Source: Dermacentor variabilis
Taxonomy: Eukaryota > Arthropoda > Arachnida > Ixodida > Ixodidae
Length of the DNA stretch: 64,000 bases
Assembly: GCF_050947875.1 (NCBI RefSeq)
Contig: NC_134572.1
Coordinates: 118,582,709 to 118,646,708 of the forward strand
Direction: 5' to 3'
This document shows positions 21,456 to 33,992 of the stretch, piece by piece. A program made the position numbers and the translations under genes. Each line of letters opens with the position of its first letter. Position 1 is the stretch's first letter. The notes beneath the pieces are model-generated. The model saw only the letters and a list, made by a program, of their open reading frames with translations. It searched no databases and had not been told where the DNA came from.

Positions 21456-22500
21456 GCAAACATTATCCGCATATATAGAGTAGTGTAGTGCAGGTGGAAA
21501 TCTCAGCGGTAAATCCTCCATCACACAAGTAAAGAGAAACGGGCTTAAGACACGGCCTTGGTGGGACTCCTTGAATAATATTATGAGAGGAACTTTTTCC
21601 TTCACTTGTAAGATCAAATATTGACCTGCCGTTCAAGCAGTTGGATATCCACCGTAGCACCCTTCCTGAAATTCCCAGTTCTGGCAGGCCACATAGTATA
21701 TAAGCATGACTGATTGTGTCGAAGACTCTTTTGATGTCTAAAAAAAACCGCTATTGTGACACTTCCCCTAGCTCGTTGTTTTCAACATACGTTACGATAT
21801 CCAAAATTGCATCCATAGTGCATCGCCGCCTTCAAAATCATGGCATGTGATCGAGAAGTCCTTCTGTTTGCTCACACCACAATTGCAGCCTAGTGTCAAT
21901 CATTTTCGTCATGACCTTGCATAAACAGCTCGTCAGACTCACAGGACGAAAAGATTTAAGAGAAAGAGGTGTTTTACCAGGCTTCAATATAGGTATCACA
22001 CGTGCCGTTTTCAAAGAGTGAGGGACACGCTCCTTTTTGCACAAGACATTGAGCAACTCCGAAAGTGCCAATCGACCATTAGGTCCCATGTTTTGCAACA
22101 CACCGCATGTAATGAAATCTGGATCTGCAGCAGCCTTTGTCTTACAAGACACAAGCGCACATTGTAGCTCCATCATAGAGAATTCGTAGTCTAATTGTAC
22201 ATGCTGCGACTGAAAACAGGCAAGAATATTTTGTTTTGCCATTTCAACCGAACATTGATACTCAGCACTAGTAACATATATGTTTGTTCTAGTTATAACT
22301 TTGCAGAATTCCGCAGCAATCACTAATTTTCAAGTATCCTTGGCTATTTCGAGAGCACGAAATGGTTGTGTTTGAACAACAGGGCCGCTTAATGCACGAA
22401 TAGTCATCCATACTCACGGAACTGGTGTCAGGCGAGACAACGTATTGCAAAATTCACGCGACCTTTTCCCCCCTAATTTTTGCAGCCGTCTCCGCATCAC
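21456..22500 (-). pseudogene. I-group LINE RT N-terminal half (broken)
   Basis: From 22500 leftward: RRLQKLGGKRSREFCNTL (linker), MELQCALVSCKTKAAADPD, ARVIPILKPGKTPLSLKSFR, PVSLTSCLCKVMTKMIDTRL (fingers), then across stops GRVLSPFLFTCVMEDLPLRF and [11 protein letters not shown]. The catalytic YADD is YADN here. The 5' end near 22500 is a truncation, as no endonuclease follows. It continues, after the CR1 insertion, at 19865. Confidence 0.75.
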
Positions 22501-22554
22501 TGAGTTGATTTGATAAGAAAAAAACACGACGACAGGAGAAGGAAAGGAAGGCAT

Positions 22555-22900
22555 GTATATATGTGGTAACCATGTGGAATAAAAATTCAGTTGTTAGTAG
22601 CGCTGTGTCTTCGCTTTCTTCTCTTGTCCTCGTTTTTTGTTTTTGCGCTTTGCCTCAAGCTGAATTTCATTTCGCATTTTTTTTATTATGCGCAGCAATG
22701 AGCGGTGATAGCGATAACAGCTTCCGAGCTACTAACAATAGAAATTTTATTGCACATGTTTACCACATATATACGTAGTATATGTGTGGTAATCATGTGC
22801 AATAAAAATTCAGTTGTTAGTAGCGATGTGTCTTCGTTTCCATCTCTTATCCTCGTGTTCCTTTTTTTTGCACTTTGCCTCAAGTTATGCAGCACCAACT
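22555..22900. repeat. Direct and inverted copies of a 115-bp repeat
   Basis: The block containing aataaaaattcagttgttag occurs at 22577 and again at 22799, each followed by tagcg(c/a)tgtgtcttcg, a pyrimidine-rich tract and ctttgcctcaag. Between them (about 22725-22770) the same terminus appears inverted (gctactaacaatagaaattt). The ends with AATAAA suggest LINE 3' termini arranged head to head, but the coding body is missing. Confidence 0.65.
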
Positions 22901-24745
22901 AACCCACCAGTCTGTTTGTTTGTTGTCTTGAAAGCCAGCGTAGCAAATGCGTAGCAGCTGTTTATGACTTCAAGACCGTCGTCACTCGTTAACGTGGCTA
23001 ACAGTTACATGACGAAATACGAAGAGAATACCTCTTGAACAACGTGCAAAAGAACTTCCTGTGGCCTTACCATGAAATGGCGACGAAGCAGTAATGCCAG
23101 ATGCTGGCAAGAGAACCCAACAACGATCCTTCGGGAGCATTTTGCAGAGAGAGCCCGGCGACAGGGCCTGACTAGGCTTCGCAGGCGTTGGGTCGGGCTG
23201 CCTGTCCAGCTGCCAGCCACAGCCGCAGCCGCAGCCACATTTTTATTGATGTGCTCTGCCACCTAACGGAATCGGCGAAGCTCCATAGCTCGGCCGCGAA
23301 ACAGCTCTAGTGTAAGCTCTTGTCGTTTACTATGTTACTCTATGTCACTGAAGCGGCGACGACAGCCGAAATCATGCCATCCGGCCCCTTAATGAGCTTC
23401 TTCGATTTTCCCCTTCTGGCTACCCGCGGGCTGCCAGAGCCAGCCAGAGCGTCTTCGTTTTTCTCGGATTGCTCCGCCCATCGCGCGACGCACTTCCGCC
23501 GCGCGTTCGTTTTGCTCGGGCTGGACGGATCTGGCTACCTGCCGGCTGCCAGTACCTGCAAGGACGATTTTGGTCTGGGTGCTCTCTGGAAGTTCTCTGG
23601 CTAGCAGACGACTAAAAGAGGCGATAGGCGCTAGCCGCCATCTTTGCGGGGGTTTCACAGATTGCAACGCGGGCGCTTGAGGACTTAAAATTTACCTCGC
23701 TTAGTCAACTGTCTACGGTCGTCTTCGGATTTCTTTACTTCTAGCGTTATCTTTTTAGGTGCTAACGCTCCGTTCCGCATTGCGAAGCGGCGTGATACGA
23801 GCCGTGGTGAAACGTTTAAAGCTTTTGTGTGTCTGTATGTGCTGTGGTGATCTTGTTCAGTTATTCACATTAATTATCTGCGTTCATTGAGTCTAGAAAT
23901 ATGTTTTTTAGTATCACGTATACACTGCAGCAGTCGCTTAGCTTCTTTTAGCAGTCGTTTTAGAAGCCTTAGCAGTCGTTAGGTGTCTTTTCAGCCTCTT
24001 GATTATGGGATCTTCATTTATTCCATGATTCGCAACCCACGTAGAAACAATGAGCTGAAACTAAGCAGAACTTCACACGAACAATAATTGGACAAGTGCA
24101 GAAGAGGAAGTCACTGTTGAGCCACTGTGCAGCCCATTTATTTCGCTGAGCGAGGAGCGCCGCTGAAGTCCTGCTAAAAGTTCGCTGGACCGCTTGAGCC
24201 TCCAGTCGGGCTTCCAGTAACCACTTTCACCACGAAATTCGCAGCTCCTGAGTTGAAAAAATGTAAAAACCACAGCGAATTTTTATGAATAAATGAGGAA
24301 GGGCGGCAACGGCTCACTGCAGAAGCTACTGTCAATAAACAACCAGATAACATTTTTCTAATGGTGCTCGCGTCTCTACGTGGTCGTCCACGTTCATTTT
24401 GACACGATTCCGCTGTTTTACTCAAGGTTCTGAATTCTCGCGTTCACGGGAGAATCGACATAGTGTGCTTTGGAGTTTGTCTTACTATATTTGTCTCTGT
24501 AAGACAGGAATAAGCAGTGAAATGTAGATTATAGGGCGCCACATTAAGTGTCAAGAAGAAAGAACCACACCTTGAGAATTAGCGAAACTCCTTTCACGAT
24601 TTACCCTTTTTTAAATGTTTTTTTGGGTTATACAATTCGAAATTAAATCTCTTTTGCACAAGTTGTTTGTTTATAATCAAATCAAGTATTTTTTAACCGT
24701 GTATTTGGCTAAATTATGATCCCCTCCGCTGTAATGTTTTTTTAA
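22901..24745. other. No gene recognised
   Basis: Mixed DNA with a GC-rich island at about 23090-23600. A loose repeat of cttagcagtcgtt occurs near 23930-23990. Frames on both strands are short and carry no domain. Confidence 0.35.
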
Positions 24746-26220
24746 ATGCCATGCAGGTATCAGACGGACAGACATCTCTGGATTCTTACTGGCTTGACCG
24801 GTCGTCCACACATTTCATTAGACCAAGAAAGACCGCTCAGCTATAGAAAGTTTTATCGAGTGCGTCGCCGACGATTTCTTGCTTCCAATTCTTGTCAATC
24901 TCCGTGGTATTTTTTTGTTTCCGTTCTTTCGATCCAATTTACTGGCTCTATTTCTCTCTCATTCTTTCTGGCGGCTCCTTGTCGTCTATTAACACTTTTA
25001 ATTACAGTGTACGTGGTTGCCAACTTTCTTGACCTTTTCCTCCGTCGGCTTTTCAGATAGAGATAGTTGTGCACTTTAGCCACCCATTTATTTTGATTCA
25101 TATCACTGAGCCTTTCTTCAAAACTCATTTTGCTTTGCACTGCTCTCACTTCGAAAGAGGCCAAACTCATGCCACCCTGTACTACCTCATTTGTGGTTTT
25201 ACCATGGGCGCCCAGAGCCAGCCGGCCAACCGATCTTTGGTTAAGATCTAGCCGCGACGAGGTATCCGATTTTGAGCACAGAATGACATTTGTGAAAGTT
25301 AGCGCTGGTACAATTGCTCTTTTTCAGATTCCACGCACAACCTCATATTTATTGTGGCCTCAAGGCGCTCTATGTCTCATTCTTACTGCATTAAGCAGCT
25401 CTACAAATCGTTATCTGGTGTTCCCTCGCGGTGGTAATTGTTGCTGCGGTTGAACTACATCCAGGTAGCCCCAGGCATGTTCTAAGGGCTTGTTCTGAAG
25501 TGCGCTGTAGGACAGAGATGTTATTTTTGTTAGCATTGGGCAACGCTGGTGTGCTATATCGCAAGTATCCTAGGAAGAGCGTCTTGTATAGTTGAAGCAT
25601 AGATGCCATAGATGTACCCTACGTTTTACCGGCAAGAAACATTAGTATATGGGCGATAGGGGTAAGCCTCTTCTTGAAGAATGATATGTGGGGGCTCCAT
25701 GAAAGGTCTCTGTCGACAATAACGCCTAGGAATCGGTGAGATATTGCGCATGAAATTGTTTGGTGTTCAATAGAAATGGGGCGCCAAGTCATGTGCTTGT
25801 GAGTAAAAGCGACTAAGGCTCGCACTTCTCGCTCTAAATGCTAAGAACTTGAGCACGCAGGTACGACGATGTCAGGGTCACTGCTTTTTGGAGCCGTGCA
25901 CTAACCTGGGGACGTGTAACTGCCAATGCCCATATGCATATGTCGTCATCATATATGGAAAGGTTGACTGTACGTGGTACAACCTGGGTAAGTTCAATGA
26001 TTGCAAGGTTAAACAAAGTGGGGCTAAGAACCCCGCCCTGCGGCATGCCACGGCAAGTGCAATGATCAGCGGTTCGGCCATCTATACTTTGCACAAAGAA
26101 GGATCTTTTGAATGGATAACTCTGAAGCCACGGAGGCATTCATCCACCAATTCCATTATTTCCAAGGGCACATGTTGCTCATATATCCAGAGTTCCTGAT
26201 CACCGCCTCGCTCGCTTGCC
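24746..26220 (-). pseudogene. I-group LINE remnant (RT and C-terminal part)
   Basis: Reading leftward: PPWLQSYPFKRSFFVQSIDG, HCTCRGMPQGGVLSPTLFN, VNLSIYDDDICIWALAVTRP (the YADD box is YDDD), then in other frames ISHRFLGVIVDRDLSWSPHI and LPNANKNNISVLQRTSEQAL. The final stretch (25170-24895) begins ASFEVRAVQSKMSFEERL and may be the spacer before RNase H. At least four frame breaks. 5' truncated near 26220 next to an A-run (26221-26231 on the plus strand). Confidence 0.7.
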
Positions 26221-26429
26221 AAAAAAAAAAAGAAGGACCCAAGGCAGCGTTCTCCAGCTCAATTGCGGCTAACCAACACTATTTGTCATTGAGATCATCA
26301 GCATCATTATCATCATCAGCCTGGCTATGCCCACTGCAGGGCAAAGGCCTCTTCCGTACTTCTCCAACTACCCTGGTCATGTGCTAATTGTGATCATGTT
26401 CTCCTTGCAAACTTCTTAATCTCATCCGC

Positions 26430-28400
26430 TCACCTAACTATCTGCTGCCCCCTGCTACGCTTCCCATCCCTTGGAATCAAGTCCGTAACCCTTAATGACC
26501 ATCGGTTATCTTCCCTCCTCAATACATGTCCTGCCCATGCCCATTTCTTTTTCTTGATTTCAACTAAGATGTCATTTATTTGCGTTTGTTCCCTCACCCA
26601 ATCTGCTCTTTTCTTATCCCTTAATGTTACACCCATCATTCTTCTTTCCATAGCTCGTTGCGTCGTCCTCAATTTAAGCAGAATCCTTTTCGTAAGCCTC
26701 CAGGTTTCTGCCCCATACGTGAGTACTGGTAAGACACAGCTGTTATATACTTTTCTCTTGAAGGATAGTTGCAACCTGCTGTTCATGATTTGAGAATGCC
26801 TGCCAAACGCACCCCAGCCCATTCTTATTCTTCGGATTATTTCAGTCTCATTGTCCGGATCCGTGGTCACTACCTGCCCTAAGTAGATGTATTCCCTTAC
26901 CACTTCCAGTGCCTCGCTACCTATCGTAAATTGGTGTTCTCTTCCGAGAATGTTAAACAATACTTTAGTTTTCTGCAGATTAATTTTTAGACCCACCCTC
27001 CTGCTTTGCCTCTCCAAGTCAGTGAGCATGCATTGTAATTAGTCCCCTGTGTTACTAAGCAACGCAATATTATCAGCGAATCGCAAGTTACTAAGGTTTT
27101 CTCCAATAACTCTTATCCCCAATTCCTCCCAATCCAGGTCTCTGAATACCTCCTTTAAACACATTGTGAATAGCATTGGATATATCATATCTCCCTGCCT
27201 GACGCCTTTCTTTATTGCCATTTTGGTGCTTTCTTTATGGAGGACTACTGTGGCTGTGGAGCCGCTATAGATATATTTCAATATTTTTACATACAGCTCG
27301 TCTACAGCCTTATTCCGTAATGCCTCCATGACTGCTGAGGTTTCGACTGACTCAAACGCTTTCTCGTAATCAATGAAAGCTATATATAAGGGTTGGTTAT
27401 ATTCCGCACATTTCTCTATCACCTGATTGATAGTGTGAATATGGTCTATTGTTGAGTAGCCTTTACAAAATTCTGCCTAGTCCTTTGGTTGACAGAAGTC
27501 TAAGGTGTTCCTGATTCTATTTGCGATTACCTTAGTAAATACTTTATAGGCAACAGGCAGTAAGCTGATCGGTGTATAATTTTTCAAGTCTTTGGCGTCC
27601 CCTTTCTTTTGGATTAGGATTATGTTAGCGTTCTTCCAGGATTCCGGTAGGCTTGAGGTCATGAGGCATTGCGTATACAGGGTGGCCAGTTTTGCTAGAA
27701 CAATCTGTCCACCATCCTTCAACAAATCTGCTGTTACCTGATCATCCCCAGCTGGCTTACCCCTTTGCATAGCTGCCAAGGCGTTCTTTGGTTCTTCCAG
27801 CGTTACTTGTGGGATGTCGAATTCCTCTAGACTATTCTCTCTTCCATTATCGTCGTGGGTGCCACTGGTATTGCATACATTTCTATAGAACTCCTCAGCC
27901 ACTTGAACTATCTCATCCATATTAGTAATGATACTGCCGCGGCTTTGTCTCTTAACGCATACATGTGATGCTTGCCTATTCCTAGTTTCTTCACTGTTTT
28001 CAGGCTTCCTCCGTTCCTGAGAGCATGTTCAATTCTATAAATATTATACTTCCTTATGGCAGCTGTCTTGCGCTTGTTGGTTAACTTGGACAGCTCTGCC
28101 AGTTCTACTCTAGCTGTAGGGTTAGAGGCTTTCATACATTGGCGTTTCTTGATCAGATCTTTCGTCTCCTGCGATAGCTTATTGGTATCCTGTCTAACGA
28201 AGTTACCACCGACTTCTATTGCACACTCCTTAATGATGCCCATAAGAATGTCGTTCATTGCTTCAACACTAAGGTCCTCTTCCTGAGTTAAGGCCGAATA
28301 TCTGTTCTGTAGCTTGATCCGGAATTCCTCTATTTTCCCTCTTACCGCTATCTCATTGATCGGCTTCTTATGTACCAGTTTCTTCCGTTCCCTCCAGGCT
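26430..28400 (-). pseudogene. RTE reverse transcriptase and C-terminal region (broken)
   Basis: From the right: ERKKLVHKKPINEIA and MNDILMGIIKECAIEVGGNF (linker), LATLYTQCLMTSSLPESWKN, ILIQKKGDAKDLKNYTPISL (fingers), LYIAFIDYEKAFESVETSAV (first Asp box), IKKGVRQGDMIYPMLFTMCL, NLRFADNIALLS (catalytic FADD is FADN), LKINLQKTKVLFN, then the thumb and the typical RTE tail CVLPVLTYGAETWRLTKR with WAWAGHVLRREDNRWS. Frames change at about 27035, 27450 and 27910. The last Asp of the catalytic pair is Asn, so it is inactive even apart from the breaks. Confidence 0.85.
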
Positions 28401-28693
28401 AATTCGACATCTTACCAAACTAAATCTCAGTACACTGAGTGCGTATGTGGAATGTTCGGCTCCCGCTTATGTACACGTTTTCGGACTGATTTCTGTGATT
28501 CCTAGCAATGTGCACTATTCGACGCAGTTTCTTCTACGGAACACGCCGATGTCCGATTTTTCTTCCCATCAGTGAACTCTTTTCAATTTCCGAGACTTTT
28601 TAGTACGGACCACGCCGCGGCTCAGCTAGCCCTACCCGGCTAGGCTTATCGTCGGGGGCGAGGAGCCAGCAGGCCCAGGCCTCGCTCGTACGT

Positions 28694-30322
28694 GTGGGCG
28701 GCAGCATGCCTGCTATGGAGACCGTCGTGGAGGGAGAGGACATCTCCCAAGAAGAAGCGAATCGTCCTGGATGGACGACGGCCATGGGCATCAACAAGAA
28801 GGCCAAACCGGGACCGACCGTTCCTGATCGAGGCAACGAGGGACGAGCAGAGACGAAGGGCGGCCGCCGCACGGCCGGCCCGCAGAGCGCGGTCAAGCGC
28901 CTCGTCGCCGCATCGAGGCTCCCCCGGCTACCGAGGGACCACATTCGCATCATAGTGAGGCCGAGAGACGGCGTCGACCTAAAAAAAGTGAGTCAGATTC
29001 GCCTGGCGCAAGCGCTAGCAATGGCGGCCTCACTCCCGCCGAACGAAACCGAGGAAGACATCGTTTGTCCGAACGCAACCCAGAACATTCTCGTCGTGTC
29101 CGCGCCGACCGAGAAGAACGCGAACGCATACGCCGGAGTTCACAAGCTTCCCCTAAGAGAAGGCGCATACAATGTGGCCGCATACATTGCGGCGCCGGAC
29201 AACACGTGCAAGGGGGTCATCAGAGGAGTGGACCCCGAAATCAACAAGGCCCAGCTTCAGGCCATGATCATGAACCAAAGAAATCCCAAGGCCTTGGAAG
29301 CCGAGCGGATCAAAAACACCTTGACGGTGGTAGTGCTCTTCAACAGCATGAAAGTGCCGAACTACGTCATGTGTGGCGTAAGCCTAATACGCTGCACGCT
29401 ATACAGGTGGCAGAACGACGTGTGCTACGGGTGCGGTGACTTGGGCCAGAGAGTCGACGTCTGTCCTAATCCTGACAAGAGGTACCGCGGCTGCAGAGCC
29501 AACGACCCGGCTTAGGACCACCAGTGCTCGCCCAAGTGCGCCCTCTGCCGGGGCCAACACCCGACGGTGGACAGCAAGTGCAAGCAACGATATCAAATCC
29601 CTTACGTCGTGCGGCGCAGGAGGCGCCGACGCAGAAATGCGAAGAAATAGCAGCTGCAAAGCCATCCGCAACAGCTGGAGAGTAGATCACGCGATTCCAG
29701 CGTGGCAAGCGAGCCCAGAGGGGGACGTTCGACAACGCCGACACTACAACAGCGCAGCCGATCGAGAAGCCGTTCCCGCTCCAGGGGGCGCTCCGGCTCC
29801 CAAGTGCGCATTCAAGAAGGGCCGACCTTGGCGGACCGGGCCAAGCCAAAGCCGCAGCCGAAATCACAATCAAAGGTAACGCAGGTAGCATTGCCAAAGC
29901 ATAACAAGGAAGACCCTAGAATAGCTCAGCTAGCAGAAGAAAACGCGCGCTTCAAGTCGGAGATTCAGCAAACGAGGGCAGATTTCGAATCGTTTCGGAA
30001 ACAAGGTTCCACTCCTCAGCTAGTCGAACAACAGCAGCAGCAGGTGCCGCAAAGTACACCGACCCCGCAACGGGAGCAGTCGGTTCTCTCGGTCAAACGC
30101 AGGGCCCCTCCCCTGACAGAGGAGGGAAACCCGGCGGAACCGGAGTCCAGTAGCATCCTATTGGGAATTAAGCAGTTGATTAGCTCTTTGCAGCTAATGG
30201 TCCAGCAACTAGCGGGAAGCATGGTAGCGCTCGCGGCAAGAGTGACGCGTATCGAAGCACACATGGCGCCTGCAGGTGCTAAACAAATCCAAGGCATCAA
30301 TCATGGCGAACAACTCAACTAG
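28694..30322 (+). pseudogene. I-group LINE ORF1 (gag-like, zinc-knuckle protein)
   Basis: One frame of about 542 codons with two in-frame TAG stops (29513 and 29648). It has a basic, disordered N-terminus, a central domain (for example IRIIVRPRDGVDLKKVSQ and EAERIKNTLTVVVLFNS), CCHC-type knuckles (CYGCGDLGQRVDVC, then CRANDPA followed across the stop by HQCSPKCALC), an Arg/Ser-rich stretch (RSRSRSRSRGRSGS) and a Gln-rich and coiled-coil C-terminus. I-group ORF1 proteins bind the element RNA and form particles. The ORF2 start codon at 30303 overlaps its end by 20 nt in another frame, as in R1/I-type elements. Confidence 0.8.
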
Positions 30323-33300
30323 AGAGCTGGTAGTGTGGCAGTGGAATTGCGCTAGCTTCAAAAAGCGCAAGGCTCCGCTGCTACAGTTCGTTCCCTGACA
30401 GGCGGACAAACCGCACGTCATAATCTTACAAGAAACTTTGGGTAGCGAGGCGACCCTGCCGGCTACCGGGTCGCCTCGTCGAAATTCGAACAGGGTAAGC
30501 GCGGAGTGGCGACCCTCGTCGCGAACAAATGCTCATTCCAGGAACGAGATTTGAAATTAGGCAACGCGAAAGCGGAGGTAACCGTGATCGAAATCATACC
30601 AAACAGTTCGCTGAAAAACAGCGTATTCGTAGGGAACGTGAACAGCCCGCCCTCTGACCACAGACAGTCGTTCACATCGATAATAACGAAGGCGGCCTCA
30701 ATGGCCAGAGGGGCCCCACTAATAGTGGCAGGAGATTTTAACGCGCCCCACGGAGCCTGGGGTTACGCAAGGCCAGTTCCTAAGGAAGAGCGGCTATTGG
30801 AGGCAGTCACTACGTGCTCGCTAGAGCTGGTGACGGACCCCCGCTATCCGACTCGACTAGGCACGTCGGTGGCGCGGGACACGACGCCCGACCTGACCTT
30901 CGTTAAGAACGTGCGAGGGGCCGAGTGGCGCAACCTGCACGAGAACCTCGGCAGCGACCACTACATACTGGCGGTCACGATCCCCATCAGGGCGGCACCA
31001 CCTAGAGAATTTAAGGTCACTGACTGGGACGCCTTCCGCAAAATAAGGAAGGAAGACACAAGTGAATACGCGGATCATGACAGTCTTTTTAGAAGGCTCA
31101 TAGAGGACGTTAGCACCACGACGAGGGTTGTCCAAACTGAAGTGAACGTGGAAAGGATGGACGCGAGATTGGCACACCTATTAGAGGCAAAGAATTCCAT
31201 CACGGTCAGGTGGAAAACGCAAAGACTGAATCGCAGACTGCGAAAGAAAGTAGCGGAACTAAACCGGGAAATTGAAGCGCACTCGATCGAGCTTTCCAAG
31301 CAACAGTGGAACGAGGTGCGCGCATTGGTAGACGGACAAATGAGAACCGGGCGCAAATGGAACCTCCTAAAGCAACTGTTAGACGACAGGCAATCCAAAC
31401 GCAATCAGAGATTGGCAATCGATAGGATTTTACAAAAACAAAAGGAGCAGGGCAAAACGGAAAGCGAGTTCCTAAAGGGGCTGGCGGAGACGTATCTCCC
31501 ACTGGGCCCGTCAGGCGACGGCGACTATCCACAATACGCCGGGGCAGAGGTCGAAGAACTCGACGCGCCCTTCGCGGAATCGGAAATTTGGGATGCCTTA
31601 CAAGGCCTCAACGGACGCTCCGCTACGGGCCCGGACGGGGTCTCGAACAAACTGTTGAGGAACCTATACGGACAGTCGGTCGAGAAGCTCACCGAAGAAA
31701 TCAACAGAGTGTGGGAAACGGGACGAGTACCAGAGGTCTGGAAAGGGGCCTCGGTCATACTAATACCGAAACCCGGTACACCACTTGCTGCGGAGAACAT
31801 GCGGCCAATATCGCTAACCTCGTGCGTAGGCAAGATGGCCGAACATGCCATATATAACCGAGTATCGCGGTACATAGAGAGAGAGGGCCTCTTTCCACAT
31901 AACATGGTGGGCTTCAGACCGGGCCTCTCCACACAGGACGTAATGTTACTACTCAAGAAGCATATAATTGACGGCATGACCAGAGACACCAGGGGCTGGC
32001 CCTGGACCTAACAAAAGCGTTCGAAACGGCCAAACACAGATTCCTAATGGAAACGATCTCGGTGATAGGGCTCGGCCGGAAATTCCACTCTTACATAGGC
32101 TCCTTCCTCAGAGACAGGAAAGCCACGATCAAAATAGGACAGGCCACGTCCGAGTGGTACACGCTGGGCGCGAGGGGCACCCCACAAGGGGCGGTGCTCT
32201 CCCCGCTATTATTCAATCTGGCAATGAAAGGGCTCTCGGACCGTCTGACAAGAGGGACCAATGTCAATCACGCCCTGTACGCAGACGACATTACGGTGTG
32301 GTGCCCGGGAGGGTCCGGCGCAGAATCCGAGCGGTCTCTTCAAGAGGCGCTGGACACAACGGAAGAGTACCTGACGGAAAAGGGACTCTGTCGGGCACCC
32401 AGCAAATCGGAACTGTTGCTGTACAGGCCCTCGAAACAAGGCATGAGGAATTTGACGCCGATCGATCAAATACCTATCAAATTACACACGAGTGCCGGCC
32501 AGCCGATTCCCAGAGTGGACACTATAAGAATCCTGGGGCTGCTAATTGAGGCTAAAGGCGGTAACACGCAAACCGTCATGAAACTCACGTCCAAAACGGA
32601 GAACATGCTCCGGCTGATCCTCAGGGTGACGAACCGCAGGAAAGGGCTCAGCGAGAGCAATCTCATCAGATTTTACGACGCCTTCTTCATGAGTCACGTA
32701 AATTACGTAGCCTCGGCGCTAGAATGGACCAAGAAAGACGCGGCCAAGATAGAGACACTGATGCGCAAGAGCATCAAAAGGGTGCTAGGTCGTCCGATCA
32801 CTACAAGCACGGAGCAGCTCGATAGGTTAGGGGTCCATAATTCACTATCAGAAATCATCGAAGCGCAGACCAAGGCACAGGTCGTGCGGCTGTCGACCAC
32901 CAGGGCCGGCAGGCGCATCCTAGAAGAAGCAGGGATAAATGCCGGGGCAGAGTGCAACGCACGCAAGATTGCGCTCAGCGCGGCGGTCAGGGGCACTTTC
33001 AGGGTAGAACCGCTTCCGAGAAACGTCCACCCGCAATTCATCGAGGGCCGCCGAAAGGCGAGGGCCCGAGCACTGCTGAAATCAACCGCCAACTGCCCGG
33101 GACTGGCGGAATTTGTAGACGCGGCCTAGTACGGGCGCAGCGACCGGTATGCGGCCGTCTCGATACACTGGGATGGTAGGATAATTAACGCAGCATCGGT
33201 CAAGGGGGTAACGTCCGCGGCCACGCGGTGGCCGAACAGGTGGCAATAGCCATGGCAATGAGGGACCCCGAACGTCCTTACGTCTACACAGATTCGCGAT

Positions 33301-33931
33301 CGGCGGCAAGAGCATTCGCCTCGGCTCGATATCCCGGGAAGCGGCGGCCGTCCTCGGCAGCGAGGGAGCCGCGGGTCATCACATCGTCAAATGGTTTCCA
33401 GCCCACATGGGGGCCGACGTGCACCCCGAATTTCCCAACGCCAACGAGCTGGCGCACGGACGCGCGCGAGGACTCACGCACCGCGGCGATCGTGGCGAGC
33501 GAAGTGGCAGAGAGGGAGGGGAGCACCGAGACCCGCCGCTCACCTTCAACGAAATAACAACACACTATCAGCTGTCGAGGAGGACCTTCCCACTCCCCCA
33601 TGCTAAACTCACTAGACCACAGTCATCGATAATCAGAATGTTTCAGACAGGGTCGTTCTCCTTGAGAGGCAGACTGAGCCGTTATTCAGCAGAAGTAGAA
33701 CCGTAATGTCCGGATTGTGGCGAATCGTACTACTCGCTAGCGCACATGCTCTGGCGATGCTCCGCGTTAAGCGGCTCCGTGTTCACTAAAGAAGAAGACT
33801 GGATGGAAGCCCTGCGAAGCGACGACCACCAGACCCAGCTCCGGGCCGTCCAGAGGGCTCACGAAAGGGCGGAGGCTCACGGGCTTCCCGTCCCAACGTG
33901 GGTGCGGCCCGCGACCCCTGCCGACCACTAA
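30303..33931 (+). pseudogene. I-group LINE ORF2 (endonuclease, RT, RNase H), broken
   Basis: The endonuclease starts at 30303 with VVWQWNCASFKK and VIILQETL (stop at 30396), then after a frameshift has APLIVAGDFNAPHGAWG, DLTF and LGSDHYILAV. The RT contains GLNGRSATGPDGVSNKLL, GASVILIPKPGTPLAAENM, RPISLTSCVGKMAEHAIY and NMVGFRPGLSTQDVM. After a frameshift near 32000 it has LALDLTKAFETAKHRFL, RGTPQGAVLSPLLFNLAM and NHALYADDITVW. RNase H follows: FVDAA (33109-33126, then a TAG), AEQVAIAMAM, VYTDSRSAARAFA and FPAHMGADVH. The C-terminal tail has CPDCGESYYSLAHMLWRCSA. The four RNase H acidic/His boxes are visible in pieces. Intact family members encode an autonomous target-primed retrotransposition enzyme. 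Confidence 0.85.
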
Positions 33932-33992
33932 ACCAAGAGTGGGTGGGGAGGGGTTCCTCAGGACACAATAAAGTTATTTCCTCCTCCACGTT

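Larger units (their letters stand above)
28419..33992 (+). mobile_element. Near full-length I-group LINE inserted into the RTE
   Basis: A 5.57-kb plus-strand element: 5' region (28419-28693), ORF1 with zinc knuckles (28694-30322), ORF2 with endonuclease, RT, RNase H and a zinc-motif tail (30303-33931), and a 3' end with cacaataaagttatttcctc. All canonical domains are present but several stops and frameshifts make it dead. The junctions with RTE are at about 28418 and 33993 (ttaccaa and cctatag, contiguous in the other RTE copy); I see no clear target duplication. Confidence 0.85.
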
